Assembly (NCBI GenBank): GCA_001464165.1
Contig: LNEX01000326.1
Span: forward strand, 1-35,570
Reading direction: 5' to 3'
From: a bacterium Ga0077546
GTDB taxonomy: Bacteria; Cyanobacteriota; Vampirovibrionia; Obscuribacterales; Obscuribacteraceae
DNA length: 35,570 bases
Under the pieces are notes generated by a model. It was not told the origin of the DNA. It worked only from the letters and a program-made list of their open reading frames with translations, and ran no database searches. The first letter of the stretch is position 1; every line of letters starts with the position of its first letter. The position numbers were made by a program, and so were the translations under genes. Shown piece by piece: positions 15,358-22,998 of this stretch.

Positions 15358-16524
15358 TTATTGTTGACGCAACTCATTAACGAGCTGCGAATTGCTAAAC
15401 GAAAGCTTGCTGCAAGCAGAAGTGAGAGCTGAGTAAAACTGGCTAAGGGACCCAGCGAGTTGCTTTTCACCTGAGTCTAATACCTGTTCTATCAAGTCGA
15501 TCTTGAGCAAGCTCACAGTCAAGACGACTTCTGTGTAATTGAGCAGAATCAATAGATCAAGCCCAGTGAATTCACCACTTTCTTTGAGAAAGTCAACTAG
15601 AGCGGCAAACTCAGGCACGACAAGATAGTTATCTGGCGAGTAGTGACTCGACTCGGACATCTCGAAGTTCTTATGTCCTTGGCTCTTCAAGCCATCAACA
15701 TAGGAGGTGAAGATTTGGGGTAAAGCATCTCGCACATCGCTAAGATCTTCTTTGTCGGCCAAGAGATCTCTAGTCTGCATAGGAAGAGTTTTGAAGGCCT
15801 TAAACAAACAGAAGTTAAACAATGGCATTTGAGCCACTTTCAATAGCCTGTCTAACTCTTTTAGATTTTCAGAGCCATCTGCCAAAAGACTCTCTTTAGT
15901 AGTGAAAACCATTGGCAAATATGTCCGAATCAAACTTGAGGCAATTTTGTGGCACTCGGGTACTAGTTCTTCTTGAATGAGAAGTTTGAATTTCTCTGAT
16001 TTGTCCTCGTCAGCCTCAGAAAAAGCAGACGAAAATCGGCTAATCGACAAGACGAACGTATAGTAACGACTTACAGTCTGCATTAGCAGGCTATTCCAAG
16101 CCTGGGTCGACCAATCTATTAGCAAGATCTGCTTCATAGTTGACTCGACTTGCGCGCGAGTATGCATAGCGCTGTGAATAATCTCGGCTCCAAGGGGGCG
16201 AAAACTTCCAAGCTCGACTCGCAATCGATAACAAAGAGCAAGAGCCTCTTCGTTACTTAGCTGCAAAGAGCCAAGCTCGAAAGCATCTTTTTTGCCAAGT
16301 TTGATATCGTAAGTTTCAGGGGCCGGTTCAAGGGCAGTTTCAACTTTTTCTTGATTCACTGGCAACAGTGACATTGCTCTTCGCAACTCTGTTACGGCAT
16401 CAGGCTTATGCGGACGCAGACAAAGCTGAGCTAAAGTGTGAGAAAAACCCAAAGCTTGGTTGGCAATGCTATCAGCTAAATTGAGCGAAAGAACATCAGG
16501 CTTTGAGCCCATTTGTGTAGACAT
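15358..16524 (-). CDS. Unknown 388-residue helical protein of the Clp locus
   Basis: No family is recognised. The protein is predicted all-helical, acidic and soluble, rich in Leu/Glu/Ser/Lys, with regular amphipathic helices and no catalytic motif. I start it at MSTQMGSK because GGAG lies seven bases upstream. The open frame extends 30 codons further, but that part reads as Ser/Leu-rich leader. The same TTTTGGAG ribosome-binding sequence precedes the ClpP gene. It sits 100 bases after ClpP on the same strand, so it is a candidate substrate adaptor or regulator by context only. Confidence 0.7.
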   Translation of the reverse strand: MSTQMGSKPDVLSLNLADSIANQALGFSHTLAQLCLRPHKPDAVTELRRAMSLLPVNQEKVETALEPAPETYDIKLGKKDAFELGSLQLSNEEALALCYRLRVELGSFRPLGAEIIHSAMHTRAQVESTMKQILLIDWSTQAWNSLLMQTVSRYYTFVLSISRFSSAFSEADEDKSEKFKLLIQEELVPECHKIASSLIRTYLPMVFTTKESLLADGSENLKELDRLLKVAQMPLFNFCLFKAFKTLPMQTRDLLADKEDLSDVRDALPQIFTSYVDGLKSQGHKNFEMSESSHYSPDNYLVVPEFAALVDFLKESGEFTGLDLLILLNYTEVVLTVSLLKIDLIEQVLDSGEKQLAGSLSQFYSALTSACSKLSFSNSQLVNELRQQ

Positions 16525-16624
16525 AATATGCTCCAAAATTTTTTGAATAAAGAGCAAGAGGAGTGATAAGGATCGACTCCTCTTGCGGTGTGTGTAGCTT
16601 GCAAAGGAAAGCAACCAGCAGTAA

Positions 16625-17347
16625 TTACTTCGAATTGTAAGTTCTACATAAAATGCCTGTTTGAGGCTGGCGAGGGACTAGGTAAGCCTTACCTTCGGGT
16701 GCAGGAAAAATGCCATCAATTAAGCCAAGTGCAAGCGCTTCCTCAGCAGAGAGAAAATTATCCTCCTTCATTGCTTCTTCAAGTTCCTCAAAAGAACGAT
16801 TACAATGTACAGCCATTGTGCCAATCAAGCGGTTATAGAGAACAGTAGCCCACTTCATATGCGCGGCCATGTGAGTGATTTTGCCATCGGTACCGTAGGA
16901 CGGCTGATGAATCATTACAGTTGTTCCAGGTAAAACGAAACGCTTGCCAGCAGCACCTGTAGACAAAAGGAAGGCTCCCATTGAGCCACACATCCCCATA
17001 CCAATAGTGCTCACTGGGCTGCGCAGTTGTTGAATGATGTCATAAAGGGCAAAGCCTGCAGTAACACTGCCACCGCCAGAATTGACGTACATTGTGATGT
17101 CCTCGCTACCAATGCTATCGAGGTACAACAGTTGATTGCTGATTTGCGTCACTACAGTGTCATCGAACGGATAAGCGAAAATCACAATTCGTTGAGCGAG
17201 CAACTCGCTAGTGGCATCAGTAGCCATTTCTCCACCACCTGGCAAAGGTTTACGAATAGTGGGATTAAAGAACGGCACTGAGTGCTGGCCGTTACCGGAG
17301 GGGCTAGTAGAAGCATAGCCGTAATCAATCTTAGTTTCCCATCTCAT
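16625..17347 (-). CDS. clpP: ClpP-type serine peptidase with N-terminal extension
   Basis: The catalytic triad of the barrel-forming Clp peptidase is complete in this 240-residue protein: Ser122 (GMCGSMGAF), His147 (MIHQPS) and Asp196 (KEDNFLSAEEA). The motif usually read NSPGGS is NSGGGS here (89-94), replacing the proline. About 45 residues precede the first conserved strand (RIVIFAYPFDD), where typical ClpP has about 15-20. That extension is Gly/Pro/Ser-rich and could reshape the axial pore or be a propeptide. The start is set by GGAG eight bases upstream. It lies between two ClpC-like ATPase genes, so it is presumably their dedicated protease core rather than the housekeeping ClpP. Confidence 0.92.
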   Translation of the reverse strand: MRWETKIDYGYASTSPSGNGQHSVPFFNPTIRKPLPGGGEMATDATSELLAQRIVIFAYPFDDTVVTQISNQLLYLDSIGSEDITMYVNSGGGSVTAGFALYDIIQQLRSPVSTIGMGMCGSMGAFLLSTGAAGKRFVLPGTTVMIHQPSYGTDGKITHMAAHMKWATVLYNRLIGTMAVHCNRSFEELEEAMKEDNFLSAEEALALGLIDGIFPAPEGKAYLVPRQPQTGILCRTYNSK

Positions 17348-17442
17348 GGTAAAAGTCTCCAAAATTAAATTGTGCAAAAAGAAAATGGGCGCCCATATAG
17401 AGAAGCGCCCGCAATTCATGGCTAGAATGTGATCATTGAGGG

Positions 17443-19740
17443 CTAGATTCGATCAACTTTCTTGAGGACAAGCTCGTCATTCTCAAGCACGACAAGCACG
17501 TCACAATCGATCAACTCACCGCGGAGAATTCCAATTGCAAGAGGCGTTTCGATGAGTTTCTGCATGGCACGACCAAGGGGGCGAGCACCATAAGCAGGAT
17601 CACCGAGCTTAACGATATAAGCAGCTGCTTTACTATCGAGTCGCACTCGCAGATTGCGGGTGGTCAACAAATCAGCAAATCGTTTTTGCACCAAGAGATT
17701 AACTATCGCTTCAAGTTCTGACTCATCAAGCTGCTGGAACTCGATAATTTCATCCCAGCGATTAAGAAGTTCTGGAACGAACTTTTTGGCTAACTCTTTC
17801 TCTAAGACTTCGCTCTTGCGATCACCTTTGGTTGCAGCCGGTTGAGCCACCGCCACTTTGATGCCAATTTGGACGAGATTTCCACGAATCACTTGCGAGC
17901 CAACATTACTCGTACCAATCACCACAACATTTCTGAAATCCACTGTACGGCCAGCACCGTCGGTCAATCGACCGGCGTCTAGCACCTGTAAAAGCAAATT
18001 CCAGACAGAAGGATGCGCTTTCTCAAATTCGTCAAGGAGTAAGACCGAGTATGGTCGGCGACGAATGGGCTCGGTCAACTGTCCAGGGTCTTTGTAGCCG
18101 ACATAACCAGCACTGGTGCCTATCAATTTAGAAACACTACTGGCGTCGGTATACTCCGACATATCAAGGCGCACCAAGGCATCTGGCGTGTCAAATAGAT
18201 ACTGAGCCAAAGCACGTGCCACTTCAGTTTTACCAACACCAGTAGGACCGATGAAGAGAAAAGAAGCAATTGGACGGTCTGGCGACTTGAGCCCAACATG
18301 TAAGCGCAAGAAAGCAGCGTGAATAGAGTCTATAGCCTTGGCCTGACCAATAATGCTCTCATGGAGAGTATCCGCCATAGCAAGGAGCTTTTCTGTTTCT
18401 GTTTTGGTCAAGCTAGCAAGAGGAAGTCCAGTCTCGCCAACGACAATATCGATGATGTCAGGCCCATCCACTACTTTATTGGCACTGCGAGCATTCTTTG
18501 TACGAGAACCGGCCTGGTCAATCAATTGAATCGACTTCCCTGGCAGTTTAGTTCCGTAAAGGTAGCGCTTCGATAACTCAGCAGCAGTTTTCAAAGCTTC
18601 ATCGGTGTATTTGACACCATGGTGAGCTTCGTAGAGCCCCTTAACCGCCTGCAGGGCGACCACTGTGTCTTCGACACTTAGTTCTGCCACTGGCACTTGT
18701 TGAAAGAGTCCATTGAGGTTGGTGTCTCGCTCAATATGAGTACGATACTCATCAGGCGAAGTAGTACCAATGCAACGCAGCTCACCTCGGGCAAGAAGTG
18801 GCTTAAGAAAGCTAGTGGCGTCAGCACCACCATCTTCGATGCGGCCAGCACCTACAATCGAGTGAAGATCTTCGATAAGCAAGATGATGTTGCCAGCTTC
18901 TGTGACTTCTTTGACAATCTTACCAAGCCGTTCTTCAAACTCACCGCGATATTTAGAACCAGCGGTGATTGAACCCATATCTACTTGGAAGATACGCACG
19001 CCCTTTAGACTCTCTGGCACATCGCCGTTGAGAATCTGAAGCACTAGCCCTTCAACCACCGATACTGTACCTACGCCATTTTCACCCACTAATACTGGGT
19101 TATTCTGCAGGCGCATACCTAGAATTTCAATGATTTTGGCAATTTCAGCACCGCGCCAGGTGCAAGGGGCAAGCTTGCCTTCTCGTCCCCAGGCATTGAG
19201 ATCTCGAGCATATTTCTCCAAGGTAGGAGTAGCAATCGTGCCCTTAGCCAAAGCACCAGAAGTTGCTGAGCCTTCTTTCTCTAGCTGAGTAAGCACAGCC
19301 TGACGCAATTGCTCAGCATCAATTGTAAGAGCTGCTAGAACCGCCATGAAGTCGTCGCTATCAAGCACTTCCGCCCCTTTAGCTGGCAACAAAGCTAGCA
19401 GAATATCAGCTGGGGTAACCAGCTCAGCCTTGCGCTCTTTCGCGACCTGAGCGGCACGCTCGAGAGCATTGCGCGCTGGACCAGCATATTCTTGAGAACC
19501 TTCATATTCTTCAGGACCGGCATCTTGGAGCTGCTTATCAACAGCAAGAACAGCCTTTTGAACATCTTTGGCCGAAATGCCAAAAGGCTTGAAGATAGTA
19601 CTCAAGCTTGTTTTGGAACTAACCAAAGCATAAAAAAGGTGACCTGTGGTAACAGCACCACCGGCAATGCCTTTCGCGTATTCCTTGGCAAACTGCAAAA
19701 CTTTTGCAGCTGCATCATCATTTCTCATTTGTTCAGACAT
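17443..19740 (-). CDS. ClpC-like AAA+ protein with a degenerate first ATPase module
   Basis: The 765-residue Clp/Hsp100 protein has an N-domain at 1-155. Module 1 has lost its ATPase signature. Walker A reads GENGVGTV (219-226; Lys to Thr, Thr to Val), Walker B reads IED (289-291) instead of IDE, and the paired arginine fingers are replaced by Gly-Leu (344-345). Module 2 is intact: GPTGVGKT (498-505), LLLDEFEKAHP, GTSNVGS, LLNRWDE and sensor-2 GAR (718-720). The ClpP-loop position carries IGI (625-627). It should still hydrolyse ATP in ring 2. It could form mixed hexamers with, or modulate, the intact ClpC-like protein at 12328. The start is chosen for GGAG nine bases upstream. The ClpP gene follows after 95 bases. 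Confidence 0.9.
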   Translation of the reverse strand: MSEQMRNDDAAAKVLQFAKEYAKGIAGGAVTTGHLFYALVSSKTSLSTIFKPFGISAKDVQKAVLAVDKQLQDAGPEEYEGSQEYAGPARNALERAAQVAKERKAELVTPADILLALLPAKGAEVLDSDDFMAVLAALTIDAEQLRQAVLTQLEKEGSATSGALAKGTIATPTLEKYARDLNAWGREGKLAPCTWRGAEIAKIIEILGMRLQNNPVLVGENGVGTVSVVEGLVLQILNGDVPESLKGVRIFQVDMGSITAGSKYRGEFEERLGKIVKEVTEAGNIILLIEDLHSIVGAGRIEDGGADATSFLKPLLARGELRCIGTTSPDEYRTHIERDTNLNGLFQQVPVAELSVEDTVVALQAVKGLYEAHHGVKYTDEALKTAAELSKRYLYGTKLPGKSIQLIDQAGSRTKNARSANKVVDGPDIIDIVVGETGLPLASLTKTETEKLLAMADTLHESIIGQAKAIDSIHAAFLRLHVGLKSPDRPIASFLFIGPTGVGKTEVARALAQYLFDTPDALVRLDMSEYTDASSVSKLIGTSAGYVGYKDPGQLTEPIRRRPYSVLLLDEFEKAHPSVWNLLLQVLDAGRLTDGAGRTVDFRNVVVIGTSNVGSQVIRGNLVQIGIKVAVAQPAATKGDRKSEVLEKELAKKFVPELLNRWDEIIEFQQLDESELEAIVNLLVQKRFADLLTTRNLRVRLDSKAAAYIVKLGDPAYGARPLGRAMQKLIETPLAIGILRGELIDCDVLVVLENDELVLKKVDRI

Positions 19741-19827
19741 GGAATTTACTCCAATATAAATAGGCAATGGGAAAAGCAGACTGGATAAAACACTCCAAGC
19801 CTGCTCAAAAAACGTATGCAATCAACT

Positions 19828-20748
19828 CTAGTTATGCAGCACCAGCATAGACTGCGCACCATCAACCTCTGCTACTTCGGCAGCCACTATAGGCTTAGAA
19901 CTAGACATGGCATAGAGGAATGTGGACTCGAACTTGATTTGCTCTTCACCGCTGGCAGAGCGCTCAACAAAGAGTGAAATCTGAACGACCTCATCTTCGG
20001 TGGCAACAACAATGCCGCCTTGTGGCGTGAAAGAGAGCGAAATCACTTCTTTTTTAGAATCGACTAAAGCCAGCTTTAGCGCCATACCGTTTAACAAATC
20101 GCGGATGAACAGCGCACCATCCTGCAGAACAGCGGCTAGAAAAGGCATAGTTGCATGGTGTTTAACCAGCTTAAGATTTAAGGGCCCGCCGTCGACATCA
20201 AAAATCTCAAAGGTCTCAGAAGGAGTAATGCAAAACAACTGGCCATAATCGTTGTAAGCGAGAAACACTCCATCCTCTTCTGCGGGTAAAATCTTGAGCA
20301 CTGGAGCTTCAGAGGGCAGCTGAAAGGTGCGGGCGTAGTTTGAACCATCTTCTAGAAGCGGCTCAGCATACTCAAGAATCACTCCGTTAGCCAAGCCAAT
20401 GAGCAATTTGTCACCATCATTTGTATAGGCAATTGTCGAAGCCCCCGCAATTTGCACCGCTGAGTAATTCAAAGAGGTTAGATTGTTTTGAGTCAGGTCA
20501 ACAAAAATCACTCGTGGATTTAAGTCATAAGTAAGAAGAGCCAAACCAACGCAAACTCCATCTACAGTCTTAAAGGCAACGTCGGCGCCTTTAGGTTCAG
20601 GAGTAAGAGCAACACGCATTAAAAGGTTGCCGGCCTCTCTGTAGAGACGAAATTTTTCTGCCGGCCCACCGATACAGATATATCGCAAATCGGGAGAAAA
20701 GCGCAGCCAGCCCATGGGCGATGGGTCGATGAAATGTTGAGATATCAT
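19828..20748 (-). CDS. Beta-propeller-like (WD40/YVTN-type) protein
   Basis: The 306-residue protein is built of repeating four-strand units of about 40 residues, with turns such as LRFSPDLRYICIGG, IAYTNDGDKLLIGLANG, VFLAYNDYGQLFCI and LSFTPQGGIVVATEDE, as in WD40-type propellers. The canonical GH and WD dipeptides are mostly missing, so the fold call is by pattern. It has no signal peptide, so it is probably cytoplasmic, serving as a protein-interaction platform. GAGG lies four bases before the ATG. The degenerate clpC-like gene follows after 87 bases, so it may deliver substrates to the Clp complex, but this is inference. Confidence 0.7.
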   Translation of the reverse strand: MISQHFIDPSPMGWLRFSPDLRYICIGGPAEKFRLYREAGNLLMRVALTPEPKGADVAFKTVDGVCVGLALLTYDLNPRVIFVDLTQNNLTSLNYSAVQIAGASTIAYTNDGDKLLIGLANGVILEYAEPLLEDGSNYARTFQLPSEAPVLKILPAEEDGVFLAYNDYGQLFCITPSETFEIFDVDGGPLNLKLVKHHATMPFLAAVLQDGALFIRDLLNGMALKLALVDSKKEVISLSFTPQGGIVVATEDEVVQISLFVERSASGEEQIKFESTFLYAMSSSKPIVAAEVAEVDGAQSMLVLHN

Positions 20749-21113
20749 GCTTCCTCTTTTGGAATAGTTTGGTACTGGTAAAAGATTGGTGTTCAGCCAA
20801 TGGCAATATCAAATCGAGTAAAGCTAGTGCGGCTAGAAATAGGAGCGAATAGCTAGTTAACTGACCTCGATAAGAATGGTTGGGGGAAATCTCTGAATAT
20901 CACTATGCAAGCATTGTCAGGGGGGTAGTTGCAACAATCGCTGACATAGGTACTGGTGAGTGAAGTGTTGTCAGGCTTAGGATTGCGGCATAAAGGCAGC
21001 ACTGTTAAGTGATTAAGCGGCACTTAGGTGCAAGAAAGACGGGGCGAAAGCTTGCGCGACCACGCCTCGCCTATTAGCTAAACCACTAACCTAAATCAAT
21101 CACCCCGCTAGCC
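20749..21113 (-). other. 365-base gap holding the likely start of the Clp-locus transcript
   Basis: No gene is seen. On the minus strand, sequence near 20900-20930 contains CTGACA and TATTCA-like elements at a short spacing, a weak promoter candidate. A run of G around 20880-20935 and several short inverted repeats are present, but I could not single out a clear terminator for the upstream thiamine enzyme gene. Confidence 0.3.
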
Positions 21114-22874
21114 CTATTCAACTGCGCTTTCAATTGCGCTTTCAAAAGCAGTTTCAGAAACATTCTGGGCAACCGTGCACAAACTAGAAATACGCTCACT
21201 CGGTGAAAGAAGATCAGGCGAGACCCGCAAAGAAAGAATGGAAGGTCCGTCATAATCAAGGGCCGCTTGAAATGCTGCAGCGAATTCTTCTGTGCGTGAG
21301 ATGCGCTGCCCCAAGCACTTATAAGCCTGCGCTAAGAGCAAGAAGTCTGGATTGTCGATATCAGTGCCGAACTTGTGGCAGGGATAAGCCTTTTCTTGGT
21401 GCTGGCGAATAGTGCCGTAGACACCATTTTCTACAATAATGAATATCACTTTTAGCCGCCTTGAGGCCGCCAAAATCAATTCATTCATGTTCATCTGAAA
21501 GCAACCATCCCCATTCCACGAAACCACCGCAGTTTCAGGGCGAACAAGCTTAGCGGCAATGGCCGCAGGTACACCGTAGCCCATTGAACCACAGACAGAG
21601 GTGAGCTTGGTGTGCAAACTACGATACCGATAGAAACGATCTAACCACTGGGCATTATTACCAGCACCATTGGCGATAATCGCATCAGCGGGCAGCATCG
21701 CCTGCATGGTCTTAACCACTTTTGAGAGGTCAAGCTCTAAATCACTACCGTCGTACTGTAAAAAGCTGAGATAGTCTTGGTGGGCAGAATCAACCCAAGC
21801 CTTACGAGCTTCAAGCTTATTGCTATCATACAAATTGTTGAAACCAAAGAGGGCCGTACCCATCTCGGCAACGCCAGAATTGATTGCCAAATCAGCCTGA
21901 TAAACACGACCTAAATCTGCCAAACCAGGATAGATATGAATCACTTTCTGGCTTGGTGTTGGCACCGTTAGAAGCGTATAGCGCGCCGTCGTCATCTCAT
22001 CAAGGCGACAACCATAAGCAATAATGAGGTCGCTGTTTTTGATGCGATCAGCCAAACGAGGATTAATGCCAACCGTTGCGACCCCTGCATAGTTGAGATG
22101 ATCGTTAGGAAAGAGATCATTGCGGCGTGAGGCGGTCACCACAGCAATGTGATTGTTCGCAGCAAAATCAATCATTTTAGACTGAGCCGGAGACGACCAG
22201 CCGCTACCCCCAACAATCATAATGGGCCGCTCAGAGGCACGCAGCATGGCGCATAGAGCCGTGATAGCAGAAGAACTAGGACTGGAAGCAGCAGGCTGGT
22301 AACCGCGAACCAGAGAAGAAGAAGAAGAAGAAGAAGAAGTGAGTGTCACCTCATGCAATTGCACATCATGGGGTAAAACCACAACCACTGGCCCCTGACG
22401 ACCCGATGTTGCCAATTGAAAAGCAGCAGCTACTATTTCAGGAATGCGCCCTGCATCTGTAATTTGCATGACCGCTTTGGTCATATCCCCAAAGAAATGA
22501 GAATAGTCAATTTCTTGAAAAGACTGCCGTCCCATAACTGCTTGATCTACTTGACCAATGAACAAGACCAATGGTGAAGAATCTTCACCGGCTACGCCGA
22601 TACCAATACTGGCATTGGTGGCACCAGGAAAGCGAGAGACAAACAATACCCCAGGCTTGCCTGTAACCTTTGAATAAGCATCAGCCATGAAGGCGGCTCC
22701 ACCCTCATGACGATTGACCACAAATTGAATCTTGTCTTGATGCCCTCGCATCGATTCTAGATGAGCAAGAAAGCTCTCACCAGGAATGCCAAACACGGTA
22801 TCGACACCGTTGGCAATTAGGCACTGAACGAGAAGCTCAGCACCAGATAATTTGATTAAGCTTGAACTGTCCAT
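21114..22874 (-). CDS. Thiamine-diphosphate-dependent enzyme (acetolactate synthase-like)
   Basis: The 586-residue protein has the three-domain layout of the acetohydroxyacid synthase/pyruvate oxidase family. The cofactor-activating glutamate is Glu57 (NRHEGGAAFMADAYS), followed by FPGATNASIG, GQVDQAVMGRQSFQEIDY and the C-terminal ThDP/metal motif GDG (456-458) through Asn484 (ENGVYG). It probably decarboxylates a 2-keto acid; product and partner are unknown. No small regulatory subunit gene is adjacent, so it need not be the biosynthetic IlvB. An eight-serine tract (181-188, from a TCT repeat) sits in the linker between the first and middle domains. GGAG lies seven bases before the ATG. Confidence 0.88.
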   Translation of the reverse strand: MDSSSLIKLSGAELLVQCLIANGVDTVFGIPGESFLAHLESMRGHQDKIQFVVNRHEGGAAFMADAYSKVTGKPGVLFVSRFPGATNASIGIGVAGEDSSPLVLFIGQVDQAVMGRQSFQEIDYSHFFGDMTKAVMQITDAGRIPEIVAAAFQLATSGRQGPVVVVLPHDVQLHEVTLTSSSSSSSSLVRGYQPAASSPSSSAITALCAMLRASERPIMIVGGSGWSSPAQSKMIDFAANNHIAVVTASRRNDLFPNDHLNYAGVATVGINPRLADRIKNSDLIIAYGCRLDEMTTARYTLLTVPTPSQKVIHIYPGLADLGRVYQADLAINSGVAEMGTALFGFNNLYDSNKLEARKAWVDSAHQDYLSFLQYDGSDLELDLSKVVKTMQAMLPADAIIANGAGNNAQWLDRFYRYRSLHTKLTSVCGSMGYGVPAAIAAKLVRPETAVVSWNGDGCFQMNMNELILAASRRLKVIFIIVENGVYGTIRQHQEKAYPCHKFGTDIDNPDFLLLAQAYKCLGQRISRTEEFAAAFQAALDYDGPSILSLRVSPDLLSPSERISSLCTVAQNVSETAFESAIESAVE

Positions 22875-22903
22875 AAAAAAACTCCAGTTTTATTGAATGA
22901 AAC

Positions 22904-22937
22904 AGCAATGGTTGTTTCGAACGAGACAACCACTGCT
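22904..22937 (-). terminator. Hairpin between metallopeptidase-like and thiamine enzyme genes
   Basis: A 15-base-pair stem with one mismatch and a four-base loop is followed on the minus strand by GTTTCATTC, which is only mildly T-rich. It sits between two co-directional genes and could terminate, attenuate or process the transcript. Confidence 0.55.
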
Positions 22938-22998
22938 TTGGTAAATAAGAGAATTTTGGCAAGTAAGAGAAGCAGCCAAGCACCAACGGCGCCTTAAG

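Noticed and set aside
21114..22874. Naming the thiamine enzyme ilvB
   Set aside because: No regulatory-subunit or other branched-chain genes are nearby, and the motif variation allows other keto-acid decarboxylating relatives.
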